NCBI RefSeq assembly: GCF_039993895.1
Contig: NZ_CP121194.1
Location: 1,860,001-1,924,000 of the forward strand
From: Edaphobacter paludis
GTDB taxonomy: Bacteria > Acidobacteriota > Terriglobia > Terriglobales > Acidobacteriaceae
Length of the DNA: 64,000 nt
Direction: 5' to 3'
This document shows, in pieces, positions 1 to 9,458 of the stretch. The translations under genes and the position numbers were made by a program. The notes below the pieces were generated by a model, which worked only from the letters and a program-made list of their open reading frames with translations, had not been told where the DNA came from and did no database searches. Positions within the stretch are counted from its first letter, which is position 1. Each line of letters begins with the position of its first letter.

Positions 1-455
1 AAGACATAAATTCCTATGGCCAGGTAGACGAGCGCTATAAACCGCAGCCACTGGTTGCTGGAACGGTCCTGCGGGACCAGGATGACCTGAATGTCGAGCC
101 GGGCCGATCCTTTGAGATCGATGGAATTTGGAACCGGCCGCTGGATGGAATAGGTTGCGTGAGACCAGATGCCGCTGCGAAACATCTCTCGTACAAGCGG
201 AGCCAGGCGGTTCGTTGGACGATCATTAATTGCGACAAGGATGTCGCCGGTACGAATTCCGGCCCGATAGCCGGGAGATTCCGCAGGAACTCGCTGAGCT
301 CGCAATCCACCCGGCGCTTCAATCCATGAGATGCCGTCAGTAGGCACATCGAAATGGTTCTCGTGCTGGAGATTTACTCCTGCGAGCACGCACGCAGCCA
401 GCGTCGCAAGAGCGAGCGCGATCGCCAGGATCCGCGTTTGGAAGCCATTTTTCAT
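1..455 (-). CDS. PDZ-domain membrane protein, N-terminal part (probable sensor histidine kinase)
   Basis: Reading the minus strand from the ATG at 455 gives an open frame that runs off the window start, about 151 codons seen. It begins MKNGFQTRILAIALALATLA, a positively charged start and a hydrophobic segment (signal anchor or signal peptide). Residues about 40-130 look like a PDZ domain (GYRAGIRTGDILVAIND matches the carboxylate-loop and GD(I/L)L core). A second hydrophobic stretch begins near residue 138 (FIALVYLAIGIYV). In acidobacteria this layout of a periplasmic PDZ domain between membrane segments often precedes a histidine kinase, but no kinase domain lies inside the window, so that is inference. 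The C-terminal part is missing. Confidence 0.7.
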   Translation of the reverse strand, partial: MKNGFQTRILAIALALATLAACVLAGVNLQHENHFDVPTDGISWIEAPGGLRAQRVPAESPGYRAGIRTGDILVAINDRPTNRLAPLVREMFRSGIWSHATYSIQRPVPNSIDLKGSARLDIQVILVPQDRSSNQWLRFIALVYLAIGIYV

Positions 456-689
456 AAGGCTACGACAACTTCATTAAGCACATTGTGTACCAAATGAGTA
501 TATGACTAGAAAGCTGAACTTACTGAGTCCATGGGCAGTTAGAGCTACGGAAAATCATATCCCATTCCGTAATCCTGATAGTAGGGTTTACTTGTCTCCT
601 CAGCCATCTCAAGGGAATTCGCTGGCTTCTCCTAATGTCTCGCCTCGCAAATTCATCTTCCTGTAACATTTGAAAAGAGAGTAGATGCG

Positions 690-1553
690 ATGCAACGAGA
701 CGAAGAGATTAACGAGGCAGTTGTATCGATATCGGGCGTGAAGGTCCACTATCAATACGCCGGCTCGGGCCATCCCCTTCTATTGCTGCATGGTTTGGTC
801 GGATCGGCCAGAAACTGGAATAGAAATATTAGCTTTCTGGCCCGAGATGCCAGCGTTTTTGCGATCGATCTAGCCAATATGGGAGAGTCGGAGCGCATTC
901 CCGGGCTGGATGCCGGATTGGAAGCGACCGCGGACCGTATTGCAGCGTTTATGCAGAAGTTGGGTTTGGATGAAGCAGATATTGGCGCCCATTCTCATGG
1001 AGGAGCTGTGGCGATGATGCTGGCTGCGCGCCACCCGGGTCGCGTGCGCAGTCTCATCCTGTTTGCGCCCGCAAACCCGTTTTGCGATCTTGGGAAGCAG
1101 TTGATCTACTTCTATCAGACGAAGTTTGGGTGCTGGTTTGCGCGACAGATTCCTCATCTGCCAAGAATGCTGAAGGCCACCGCGCTGAGCCGCATGTACG
1201 GAGACCCTTCAAGGGTTGCCGATGGTGTCCTGGAGGGCTATATTGCCGGATTGCATGTTCCCGGCACAATGGATCATGTCTTGCAGATTATTCGGCGTTG
1301 GTCGGCTGATATGAGCGTTTTGCGTTCGGCCCTCGCAAAGTTAAGTAAGCCGACGCTGCTGATCTGGGGTGACCGTGATCGCGCTGTGGGGCTTTCGTCG
1401 GGTCGTCAATTGGAGAGGGTGTTGCCGCAGTCGAGCCTGGTTGTGATTCATGGCGCGGGACATATCGCGTTCGAGGAGATGCCGGAGGTTTGCAACCAGG
1501 CGATGCGCGACTGGCTCTTGCGCAGGCTTCCCGAGGCGACGAGCGCCGCTTAA
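690..1553 (+). CDS. Alpha/beta hydrolase
   Basis: A 287-residue alpha/beta-hydrolase-fold protein. Visible landmarks are the oxyanion-loop region LLLLHGLVG (residues 30-38), the nucleophile elbow GAHSHGG with Ser102, an acid near residue 227-229 in WGDRDRAV, and the C-terminal catalytic histidine in GAGHIAFEE (about 257). The fold class covers esterases, C-C hydrolases and haloperoxidase-like enzymes and the substrate cannot be read from sequence. The ATG at 690 follows a purine-rich GAGAG stretch. It converges with the next hydrolase gene with no spacer (stop at 1553, neighbour's stop at 1554). Confidence 0.88.
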   Translation: MQRDEEINEAVVSISGVKVHYQYAGSGHPLLLLHGLVGSARNWNRNISFLARDASVFAIDLANMGESERIPGLDAGLEATADRIAAFMQKLGLDEADIGAHSHGGAVAMMLAARHPGRVRSLILFAPANPFCDLGKQLIYFYQTKFGCWFARQIPHLPRMLKATALSRMYGDPSRVADGVLEGYIAGLHVPGTMDHVLQIIRRWSADMSVLRSALAKLSKPTLLIWGDRDRAVGLSSGRQLERVLPQSSLVVIHGAGHIAFEEMPEVCNQAMRDWLLRRLPEATSAA

Positions 1554-2240
1554 TTATCCCAGACTGAATTCTTCGCGTAGCCAGAGTGCGATCTCGTGTT
1601 GCATCACGCCGAGTTTTGGCGTGGGAGAGTCTGCTGTTCCCTGAAAAAAATGCTCTGCTCCTTCGATCCAGACCAGGCGCTTTGGTTCTGAAGCCGAGGC
1701 GAACGCTTCTTCTACCAGCGGTCGCGGGCCGTATTCGTCGTGGTCTCCGCTGAGGAAGAGTTTGGGCTGGCCGCATTGCGCCAGGAAATCATAGGTATAG
1801 TCGCGGCCTTCGGCATGGACCGGCAGTCCCAGCGCCAGCAAGCCTTTCACCCGAGCTTCGCCACAGCAGGCGCGAAGGCCCACATAGGAGCCGAAAGAGA
1901 AACCGGCGAAGATGATGGGTCGTTTGAGGTTAGCTTCGAGCCAGTCAAGCGCGGCGCGGACATCTTCCTGCTCTCCGCGGCCTTCGTCGAAGGTCCCTTC
2001 GCTTAGTCCAACACTGCGAAAGTTGAAGCGGAGGACCGGTAAACCAAAGGAATTAAAGGCCTTCATGGCGTGATAGACGACTTTATTGTGCATGGTGCCG
2101 CCGCCTAGGGGGTGGGGATGACAGAGGAGCACGGAGTAAGGCGCGTCGGGACGGCCGGTGTTCAGTACGGCTTCGAGGCGACCGGCGGGACTGTGAAGGT
2201 CCTCGATAGAGATAATTTGCGACGGATGTTTTTGCGTCAT
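1554..2240 (-). CDS. Alpha/beta hydrolase of the COG2945 type
   Basis: A 228-residue cytosolic hydrolase. The motif CHPHPLGGGTMHNKVV near residue 40 and the nucleophile elbow GFSFGS are characteristic of the COG2945 'predicted hydrolase of the alpha/beta superfamily' group. A catalytic acid candidate lies in SGDHDEYGP and the histidine in EGAEHFF. The family has been linked loosely to dienelactone-hydrolase-like activity, but the substrate is unknown. It is transcribed towards the preceding hydrolase and the two genes abut tail to tail. Confidence 0.87.
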   Translation of the reverse strand: MTQKHPSQIISIEDLHSPAGRLEAVLNTGRPDAPYSVLLCHPHPLGGGTMHNKVVYHAMKAFNSFGLPVLRFNFRSVGLSEGTFDEGRGEQEDVRAALDWLEANLKRPIIFAGFSFGSYVGLRACCGEARVKGLLALGLPVHAEGRDYTYDFLAQCGQPKLFLSGDHDEYGPRPLVEEAFASASEPKRLVWIEGAEHFFQGTADSPTPKLGVMQHEIALWLREEFSLG

Positions 2241-2339
2241 TTTTTATGATTTTATGCTTGTTCTCCAGGATGGTTCGTCCACGATTCTGCTTCCATGGGA
2301 ACTATTTTTGACGCAAAAAACATATCGTATGCTGGAAGG

Positions 2340-3374
2340 ATGGCGATTGATCCTATTCAACTTACGAAGAAGCTCGTCGATATTGATTCGACCACCTACC
2401 ATGAGGGTCTTGCAGGAGCCTTTTTGTATGAATTTCTGGCTTCAGAGCGCTATGCCGTTGAAAAGATGACGGTGGAACAGCCGGAACTGAAGCTGACTCC
2501 GGGAGCCGGGACTGGGGAGCGGTTCAATGTCTATGCCGCGCTCCCGGGGGTTACGCCGGATATCGTTCTTTCGACCCATATGGATACCGTACCTCCGTTC
2601 TTTGGCTGCACGGAGGATGACGAGTTCCTCTATGGTCGTGGAACCTGCGACGCGAAGGGGATTATCGCTGCTCAGATTGCGGCGGCGGACAGGCTGCGGG
2701 ATGCGGGCGTGAAGGTTGGGCTGCTATTTGTTGTGGGGGAGGAGCGCGACTCGGCGGGGGCCAAGGTGGCCAATCAGTTCCCCAAGGGATCGAAGTTTCT
2801 GATCAATGGAGAGCCGACGGACAACCGCATGGCGCTCGCGACAAAAGGCGCGCTGCGCGTCGAGCTACGCAGCCATGGACGCATGGCGCACTCGGCGTAC
2901 CCCGAGCTGGGAGAGTCGGCTATCGACAAGTTGGTGGAGGCGCTCCACGATGTGAACGCGTTGTCACTTCCGGTTGAGCCGGAGATTGGGCCTTCCACGC
3001 TGAACATCGGGCTGATCGAGGGTGGGCGCGCGCCGAATGTCATTGCGGACAAGGCAGAGGCTCATCTGCTGATCCGCACGGTAGGACCTTCGCAAGAGGT
3101 GAAAGACCTCATTTTGAAGACAGTGGGCGACCGAGCCAAGGTTACTTTCTCGCTCGATCTGAGCTATGTGCGGATGCGTAAAGTGGGGAACCGGCCTACG
3201 ATGGTCGCCAAGTTCGCTACCGATATCCCGACGCTGACCAACTGGGGCGAGCCGTTTCTGCTGGGTCCGGGAAGCATTCATGTGGCGCATACGTCGAATG
3301 AGAAGATCTCAAAAAAAGAGCTGTTGGAGTGCGTAGATCTCTATGTCGAGCTGGCGACGAGTTTAGTGAGTTAG
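2340..3374 (+). CDS. M20 family metallopeptidase (ArgE/DapE/CPG2-like)
   Basis: About 344 residues from ATG 2340 (MAIDPIQLTKKL). An in-frame ATG at 2295 would add 15 residues, and neither has a convincing Shine-Dalgarno site; 2340 is chosen because family members usually begin just before the 'LxxLVDIDSTT' helix. The two-zinc site is visible in order: THMDTVPP (His and catalytic Asp), GRGTCDAKG (bridging Asp), GEERDSAG (catalytic Glu-Glu), INGEPTDN, and the C-terminal His in IHVAHTSNE. The family hydrolyses N-acyl or dipeptide amide bonds (acetylornithine, succinyl-diaminopimelate and related substrates). The exact substrate is not decidable here and no arg or dap genes are adjacent. Confidence 0.87.
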   Translation: MAIDPIQLTKKLVDIDSTTYHEGLAGAFLYEFLASERYAVEKMTVEQPELKLTPGAGTGERFNVYAALPGVTPDIVLSTHMDTVPPFFGCTEDDEFLYGRGTCDAKGIIAAQIAAADRLRDAGVKVGLLFVVGEERDSAGAKVANQFPKGSKFLINGEPTDNRMALATKGALRVELRSHGRMAHSAYPELGESAIDKLVEALHDVNALSLPVEPEIGPSTLNIGLIEGGRAPNVIADKAEAHLLIRTVGPSQEVKDLILKTVGDRAKVTFSLDLSYVRMRKVGNRPTMVAKFATDIPTLTNWGEPFLLGPGSIHVAHTSNEKISKKELLECVDLYVELATSLVS

Positions 3375-3390
3375 GCTCCGCCTTCCCTGA

Positions 3391-3765
3391 TTAGCTGGAA
3401 AAGATTTGGAAGGGGAGATTCTTCTTATTGTCCTCAGCGAGGACAGCGACGGAATCTGGATTGCTCGGGTCGTAGCGGATGTTGACGGAAAGATCCCCCT
3501 TTGCAAGTCTTTCCGCTTCACCTCCGGCCAAAGCTACGCTGCGAAAGTAGCCGCCGTAGTATTCGCCGTTGAGCTTGAAGTGGAAGCCTGCTTCGATCTG
3601 AAAAGGAACTCCAAAGGCATTGGCTTCTTCGTCCGCCGGGACTACCGCCCAATGATTGACCTCGGCCACGGTCGTCGGCCAGGTGGCGGCAAGGCGCAGT
3701 TTTTTCTCGCGGCTTCTGCGGCGCAGCCATAAGCGAATTGAATCGATCAGGAAGATGCCGCCCAT
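3391..3765 (-). CDS. DUF3592-like small protein
   Basis: A 124-residue protein. After a short basic N-terminus (IRLWLRRRSREKK) it contains the pattern WPTTVAEVN ... FHFKLNGEYYGGYF ... IRYDPSNPDSVAVL, which resembles DUF3592 proteins: a short beta-rich domain ending in a 'V.YnP.nP..a.l' strand. There is no clear catalytic residue. It converges with the peptidase gene (16 bases between stops) and diverges from dnaE across a 76-base spacer. Function unknown. Confidence 0.7.
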   Translation of the reverse strand: MGGIFLIDSIRLWLRRRSREKKLRLAATWPTTVAEVNHWAVVPADEEANAFGVPFQIEAGFHFKLNGEYYGGYFRSVALAGGEAERLAKGDLSVNIRYDPSNPDSVAVLAEDNKKNLPFQIFSS

Positions 3766-3841
3766 TTGCCCACGATTCTAATACGAACCCTCGAATTAGG
3801 TCGACGTTTTCCTCTGCGGCTGCGGGTTCTAAACTAGAGGT

Positions 3842-6800
3842 ATGGCCGCAGAGTTCACCCACCTCCATCTTCACTCCGATTATTCGCTCCTCGATGGAGC
3901 CTGCGACGTCGATAAGCTGGCCGCGCATGTCAGCAAGATTGGGCAGAAGGCTGCCGCCATCACTGACCACGGCAATATCTATGGAGCGGTGCACTTCTTC
4001 GACGCCATGCAGAAGAAGGGGGTCAAGCCGATCCTTGGTTGCGAGCTTTATCTCTCAAAGACGGCTGACCACCGCGAGAGGGCGGATGGCTACAACCACT
4101 TCCTGGTACTGGCGGAGAATGAGACGGGTTACCGCAACCTTGTCCGCCTGACCAGCGAAGCTGCTCTGCATGGCTTCTATCGCAAGCCGCGGGTGTCCAA
4201 GGAATTTCTGTCGAAGCACACGGAGGGCTTGATTGGATTCTCGGGCTGTCTGGCCGGCGAAATCAATCAACACCTGATGGCGGGTAAGTACGAAGAGGCG
4301 AAGCAGAGCGCGGGATACTTTCAGGACATATTCGGCAAAAACAACTTCTTCCTTGAGATTCAGGACCATGGGCTGGAGCCGGACAAGGGTGTCTGCGATG
4401 CGCTCTTCAAGATGGAGCGCGAGCTTGGCATTCCCCTGATCGCGACCAACGACAGTCATTATGTCGCCAGCGACGACAGCCGCGCTCACGAGATTCTGCT
4501 GTGCGTGCAGACGGCCGGGAGCATGAATGACCCGAACCGCTTCAAGTTCGACACGCAGGAGTTCTACATCAAGACTGCGGAGGAGATGCACCGGACCTTC
4601 GCTCAGAATCCCGAGGTCTGCAATCGCACAATGCAGTTTGTGGACCGCTGCAACCTGAAAATGTCGAAGGTAAAAGATCCGTTTCCGAAGTTCGATGTTC
4701 CTGAAGGCCATACGCTGGACAGCTACTTTGAGAGCGTGTGCCGCGAAGGATTGAAGAAGCGGCTGGAGACTTCGGTGGCTCATCTCCGCGAGCGTGGGTT
4801 GCTGCGCAAATCGATTGCGGACTACGAGGCCAGGTTGAACCGCGAGCTTGATTGCATCAAGCAGATGCAGTTTCCCGGCTACTTCATGATTGTGTGGGAC
4901 TTCATTCGCTACGCGAAGGAGCAGGATATTCCGGTGGGGCCGGGGCGTGGTTCGGCGGCGGGGTCGCTGGTCGCGTATGTGATGGAGATTACCGACGTCG
5001 ATCCGCTGCAGAATGAGCTGCTGTTCGAGCGGTTTCTCAACCCCGAGCGCGTCTCCATGCCCGATATCGATATCGACTTCTGCATGAATCGCCGTGGCGA
5101 GGTCATCGAGTACGTCAAGCGCAAGTATGGCAACGACCAGGTGGCGCAGATCATCACGTTCAACACGATGGCCGCGAAGGCTGCCATCAAGGACGTTGGA
5201 CGCGCTCTCGACATGCCTTATGGCGAAGTGGACCGCATCGCAAAGATGATTCCGCCGACGATCGGCATCACCATCGAGCAGGCGATGAAGGACTCGCCGA
5301 CGCTGGCCACCGCCTATGAGGGCGATGCGCGCATCAAGGAAGTGATCGACGCTGCGATTCGTCTCGAGGGCCTGATTCGCGGGGCTGGCGTCCACGCCGC
5401 CGGTGTCGTGATCGCGCCGCAGCCGCTGACCGAGCTGGTGCCGGTGACGCTGACCAAGGACGAGTCGCTGGTCACGGCGTATGACATGAAGGCGGTCGAG
5501 AAGATGGGGCTGCTCAAGATGGACTTTCTTGGGCTGACTACGCTGACTGTTATTGACGACTGCCTTAAGCTCATCAAGCTGAACCGCGGCGAGACGGTGG
5601 AGATGGCGACGATACCGCTCGATGATGCGAAGACCTATGAGCAGGTATTTCATCGTGCGCTGACTTCAGGTGTGTTTCAGTTTGAATCGGGCGGAATGCG
5701 CGATGTGCTGCGACGCTACAAGCCGACCACCGTCGAAGACCTTACCGCTTTGAATGCGCTCTATCGCCCCGGCCCGATTCAGGGTGGCATGATCGACGAC
5801 TTCATCGAGCGCAAGTGGGGACGCAGGCCGGTTGAGTATCTGCTGCCTGAGCTTGAAACGCTGCTGCACGAGACGCTGGGCGTCATTGTGTATCAGGAGC
5901 AGGTGATGCAGATTTCGAACGTCGTTGCTGGCTATTCGCTGGGCGACGCCGACCTGCTGCGCCGCGCGATGGGTAAGAAAGACGCTGCCGAGATGGACAA
6001 GCAGCGCGAGCGTTTTATGGCAGGCGCTGCTGCGAACAAACATCCAAAGGACACCGCTGGAAAGCTGTTTGACTTGATGGCGCAGTTCGCAGGGTATGGT
6101 TTCAATAAGTCGCACTCGGCTGCTTATGCACTGCTGGCGTATCACACTGCGTGGCTCAAGACGCATTATCCAGTGGAGTTTATGGCTGCGCTGCTGACGA
6201 GTGAAACCTCGAAGCCGGAGAACGTCGTGAAGTACATCTCGGAGTGCCGCGAGATCAATATCTCCGTTGTGCCGCCGAATGTGCAGGCTTCCTATGCCAA
6301 CTTCACCCCTGTGGGGGATGAGATTGGCTTTGGCCTGGCCGCGATTAAGAATGTTGGGCACAACGCGATTGATTCCATCATTAAAGCGCGCGAGGAATTG
6401 AAGGAAGCGGGAAAGACCGGCTTCAGCAGCCTTTGGGAGTTCTGCGAGAAGGTCGATCTTCGGTTGCTGAATAAGCGTGTCCTGGAATCGCTGATTAAAG
6501 CTGGCGCGATGGACGCGTTTGGTGGGCGCGCTCAGGTGATGGCCGCACTAGATAAAGCGATGGAGCAGGCACAGAAGTCGCAGCGCGATGAGGCAGCGGG
6601 GCAGCATGGACTGTTTGGGATATTCGATTCGGATATCCCCGCAGAGGGCGGCGGTCGCGAAGATGCTTTGCCCAATGTGCCTGAGTGGGATGAACATACC
6701 CGATTGCAGTATGAGAAGGAGGTTCTGGGATTTTTTGTCTCGGGGCATCCGATGGACAAGTATCGCGAGAAGCTGCGCAACATGAAGGTGGTAGATACGG

Positions 6801-7369
6801 CGACTGCGATTGAGATGAAGCCGGAGCCGCAAACCTTTCGGCGCGGGCGCAGTGAAGAGCCACAGAATGAAATTGCCATCGCTGGCGTGATTACCGGGCT
6901 GAAGGTGGCGAAGTCGAAGCGTTCGGGCGAGATGTACGCGCAGGCTTCGCTCGAAGATACGGTGGGAAAGATTGAGCTGATCGCGTTTCCGCAGTCTTAT
7001 GAGAAGCTGGCGGAGAAGTTGAAGATCGACGTCCCGGTGCTGGTGCGCGGCGTGCTCCGTGGGGAGGAAGACTCTGCGCCCAAGCTGGCGATTTCGAGTA
7101 TTCAGGCGCTCGAGGATGTGAAGCTGAAGTTGCCGGAGTCGCTGCGGATCAGGGTTCCGCTGCATAATCCCGACGCGGCGTTGCTGGAAAAGCTTCATGC
7201 GGTATTTCTTGGTGCGCCGGGGAAGGGCAAGCTACTGCTGGATCTCGAAGAACCGGGGGAGTTCTGCGCCGTGCTGGAGCCGCATAACGTGATGGTGGCG
7301 GCGGATCGTCTCTTCATCGACCAGGTGGAAGAGCTGGTCGGGCGGGGCGGTGTTCGGGTGATTGATTGA
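3842..7369 (+). CDS. dnaE: DNA polymerase III subunit alpha
   Basis: The 1175-residue replicative polymerase alpha subunit of the DnaE1 type, normal length for the family. Order of domains: PHP domain at the N-terminus (HLHLHSDYSLLDG, residues 7-19), polymerase palm with GRGSAAGSLVAYVM and the catalytic aspartates of PDIDIDF (about residues 406-412), fingers with YQEQVMQISNVVAGY and GYGFNKSHSAAYA, helix-hairpin-helix region, and an OB fold around residues 1008-1085 (IAIAGVITGLKVAKSKRSG). The C-terminus RVID is short. The ATG at 3842 is preceded by GAGG. accA follows 80 bases downstream on the same strand. Confidence 0.98.
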   Translation: MAAEFTHLHLHSDYSLLDGACDVDKLAAHVSKIGQKAAAITDHGNIYGAVHFFDAMQKKGVKPILGCELYLSKTADHRERADGYNHFLVLAENETGYRNLVRLTSEAALHGFYRKPRVSKEFLSKHTEGLIGFSGCLAGEINQHLMAGKYEEAKQSAGYFQDIFGKNNFFLEIQDHGLEPDKGVCDALFKMERELGIPLIATNDSHYVASDDSRAHEILLCVQTAGSMNDPNRFKFDTQEFYIKTAEEMHRTFAQNPEVCNRTMQFVDRCNLKMSKVKDPFPKFDVPEGHTLDSYFESVCREGLKKRLETSVAHLRERGLLRKSIADYEARLNRELDCIKQMQFPGYFMIVWDFIRYAKEQDIPVGPGRGSAAGSLVAYVMEITDVDPLQNELLFERFLNPERVSMPDIDIDFCMNRRGEVIEYVKRKYGNDQVAQIITFNTMAAKAAIKDVGRALDMPYGEVDRIAKMIPPTIGITIEQAMKDSPTLATAYEGDARIKEVIDAAIRLEGLIRGAGVHAAGVVIAPQPLTELVPVTLTKDESLVTAYDMKAVEKMGLLKMDFLGLTTLTVIDDCLKLIKLNRGETVEMATIPLDDAKTYEQVFHRALTSGVFQFESGGMRDVLRRYKPTTVEDLTALNALYRPGPIQGGMIDDFIERKWGRRPVEYLLPELETLLHETLGVIVYQEQVMQISNVVAGYSLGDADLLRRAMGKKDAAEMDKQRERFMAGAAANKHPKDTAGKLFDLMAQFAGYGFNKSHSAAYALLAYHTAWLKTHYPVEFMAALLTSETSKPENVVKYISECREINISVVPPNVQASYANFTPVGDEIGFGLAAIKNVGHNAIDSIIKAREELKEAGKTGFSSLWEFCEKVDLRLLNKRVLESLIKAGAMDAFGGRAQVMAALDKAMEQAQKSQRDEAAGQHGLFGIFDSDIPAEGGGREDALPNVPEWDEHTRLQYEKEVLGFFVSGHPMDKYREKLRNMKVVDTATAIEMKPEPQTFRRGRSEEPQNEIAIAGVITGLKVAKSKRSGEMYAQASLEDTVGKIELIAFPQSYEKLAEKLKIDVPVLVRGVLRGEEDSAPKLAISSIQALEDVKLKLPESLRIRVPLHNPDAALLEKLHAVFLGAPGKGKLLLDLEEPGEFCAVLEPHNVMVAADRLFIDQVEELVGRGGVRVID

Positions 7370-7449
7370 TCTTCTGACGTTCCATCCGAGATCGCTACGC
7401 TCTGATTCTCGGCTATCGCATACAATCAAAAGGGAAGCACAGACGACTT

Positions 7450-8307
7450 ATGGCTGAACACGAAGCAAGCAGAGCAGCGCACGCTCATCCTGTAGCCGCA
7501 CCGGTTCCGGAAGCGTGGATCAAAACGGAGCTGGCCCGGCACGCCCAGCGCCCTTATCCGATGGACTTCATCGAAGCACTCTTTACCGACTTCAGCGAGA
7601 TCCACGGCGACCGAGCCTTCGGCGACGACGCAGCGATGAGTTGCGGAATGGCGTACTTTCATGGCGAACCGGTGCTGGTTGTCGGTAACCTGAAGGGCAG
7701 GACGCTCAAGGAACGGGTGGCGCGGAAGTTCGGCAGCCCTGATCCTGAAGGCTATCGCAAGGCGCTTCGTGCGATGAAGATTGCGGAGAAATTCGGTCAT
7801 CCTGTCTTTACCTTTATCGACTTGGCAGGGGCGAATCCTGGCATCGGCGCGGAAGAGCGTGGTCAGGGCGAGGCTATTGCACGCAACCTGCTTGAGATGT
7901 CGCGGCTGAGGGTGCCGACCATTGCCACGATTACGGGCGAAGGAGGTTCGGGCGGCGCCTTGGCGCTGGCAGTCGCTGACCGGGTCTTGATGCTCGAAAA
8001 TGCGATTTATTCGGTCATCTCCCCCGAGGGTTGTGCCTCGATCATGTGGAAGGACGCCGGCAAGAAACAGCAGGCAGCCGATGCTCTCAAATACACGGCC
8101 ATTGACGTCCAACGCTTAGGCTGTGTCGATGACGTACTGTCGGAGCCTGAGGGCGGTACGCAGAACGATCCGGCTGCGGCCATGGCGATGGTCGATGAAA
8201 AGCTTCAGTATCATCTTGCGGCGCTCCGAGGGTTGCCTATCGAGGAACTGCTCGAGCAGCGCTACCGCAAGTTCCGCAATATCGCGCAGTTCTACACCAC
8301 CGTTTAG
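7450..8307 (+). CDS. accA: Acetyl-CoA carboxylase carboxyltransferase subunit alpha
   Basis: A 285-residue carboxyltransferase alpha subunit, which with AccD transfers CO2 from carboxybiotin to acetyl-CoA in the first step of fatty-acid synthesis. Diagnostic stretches are RPYPMDFIEALF, GDRAFGDDAAM, FGSPDPEGYRKALRAM, DLAGANPGIGAEERGQ, ITGEGGSGGALALAVAD and the SVISPEGCASIMWKDAG block that binds the biotin/CoA intermediates. It is about 30 residues shorter than the E. coli protein because the N-terminal helix is reduced, while the catalytic part is complete. It lies between dnaE and a membrane protease gene. Confidence 0.97.
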   Translation: MAEHEASRAAHAHPVAAPVPEAWIKTELARHAQRPYPMDFIEALFTDFSEIHGDRAFGDDAAMSCGMAYFHGEPVLVVGNLKGRTLKERVARKFGSPDPEGYRKALRAMKIAEKFGHPVFTFIDLAGANPGIGAEERGQGEAIARNLLEMSRLRVPTIATITGEGGSGGALALAVADRVLMLENAIYSVISPEGCASIMWKDAGKKQQAADALKYTAIDVQRLGCVDDVLSEPEGGTQNDPAAAMAMVDEKLQYHLAALRGLPIEELLEQRYRKFRNIAQFYTTV

Positions 8308-8337
8308 CAGCCGATGCAGCACATGGAGTAACTATCG

Positions 8338-9360
8338 TTGAAGGCGTTTGATTCGACACCGTCAACCCGTTCGGACCGTGCGCTGCAAATCGCGCTCTTC
8401 ATCACTTCTGCTGCGTGGTTTTTTGCTTCGCAGACGCTGGCGGGTCGCGCAGCCATGGGTCTTTCGGTGCGCTTTAACCTGAGCGACGAGCGGCCTCTGC
8501 TTGGCGTGGTGTTTCTGCTGTTTTTGCTGGCCATCGGCTTCTGCTTTCTGCAGATGGTTGCTCATCAGAGTGCGTCCATGCGCGAGGCGCTTGGCCTGCC
8601 CCGACGAGCAACCGCTGGGCGTGAGTGGGGTATCGGTGCGGCGATTGGATGGGGATTGGTTGTTCTCGCCGTGCTGCCGATGGCGCTTGGCCGCACGCTG
8701 CACATCGAGTTCTGGACGGCGCCGAGAGCCTTCTGGCTCGTCGTCCTTAATCTGGTGATGCTTGCGATCAGTGCGCTGGTTGAGGAAGTAGCCTTTCGCG
8801 GGTATCCATTCCGCCGCCTGATCGAGGCTGTCGGACCGACTGCGGCGACTGTTCTGATATCGCTGTTCTTCGGCTTACTTCACGCCTTCAATCCTGACGC
8901 GACTTGGATCAGCGTCCTTATCACCATGTTCGCTGGAATCCTGCTTTCGATTGCATGGCTGCGCACTCATGGATTGTGGCTGGGGTGGGGACTACACTTC
9001 GCCTGGAACGCGAGCATGGGCGTACTGTTTGGCCTGCCCGTGAGTGGAATCATCAATTTTTCCAGCGTGGTTCAGACCCGCGCTATCGGCCCCACCTGGC
9101 TTACTGGCGGAGACTATGGACCGGAAGGGGCCTTGTTTACGTTGGTAGTCCTAACGATTGGCGTTGTCGTGGTCGTCTTCGCGACCCGCGACTACGCATG
9201 GGACTACACGCGCAAGCCCATCATCGCGGCGGGGTACCCCATGGATGTACCACCGCCCGAAGCACATACGGCCATGGAGCAGGGAGCCAAGCCGGTATCG
9301 CTGGTTCAGATATTGCCTACAACGCCTCAAGAGCGCTCTGCGAATGAACCTCCCCGGTAG
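8338..9360 (+). CDS. CPBP family intramembrane metalloprotease
   Basis: A 340-residue multi-pass membrane protein of the CPBP (CaaX protease/bacteriocin-processing, ABI) family. The three family motifs are present: EEVAFRGYPFRR (EExxxR, residues about 149-160), FGLLHAFNP (FxxxH) and LHFAWNASMG (HxxxN). The start read here is TTG at 8338 (TTGAAGGCGTTT); the C-terminal 50 residues are a proline-rich soluble tail. Members act as intramembrane proteases or lipid-linked prenyl-processing enzymes; the target is unknown. A rho-independent hairpin overlaps the stop codon. Confidence 0.88.
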   Translation: MKAFDSTPSTRSDRALQIALFITSAAWFFASQTLAGRAAMGLSVRFNLSDERPLLGVVFLLFLLAIGFCFLQMVAHQSASMREALGLPRRATAGREWGIGAAIGWGLVVLAVLPMALGRTLHIEFWTAPRAFWLVVLNLVMLAISALVEEVAFRGYPFRRLIEAVGPTAATVLISLFFGLLHAFNPDATWISVLITMFAGILLSIAWLRTHGLWLGWGLHFAWNASMGVLFGLPVSGIINFSSVVQTRAIGPTWLTGGDYGPEGALFTLVVLTIGVVVVVFATRDYAWDYTRKPIIAAGYPMDVPPPEAHTAMEQGAKPVSLVQILPTTPQERSANEPPR

Positions 9361-9378
9361 CTCTCCGGGGTTTGTTTT
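9352..9378 (+). terminator. Rho-independent terminator after the CPBP gene
   Basis: CCCCGG (9352-9357) pairs with CCGGGG (9365-9370) across a 7-base loop and is followed by TTTGTTTT. The left arm lies inside the last codons of the CPBP gene. Confidence 0.65.
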
Positions 9379-9458
9379 GATGAGATACAAAAAGCAGAGT
9401 CGACCCCTTGCAAAAGGGGAAGAGAAGGCGCAGACTGCTATCCATCTGAGGTGCTGCC

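Noticed and set aside
4055..5653. 532-codon open frame on the minus strand
   Set aside because: Entirely antisense to the dnaE gene, with a composition typical of a codon-bias shadow; dnaE is unmistakable.
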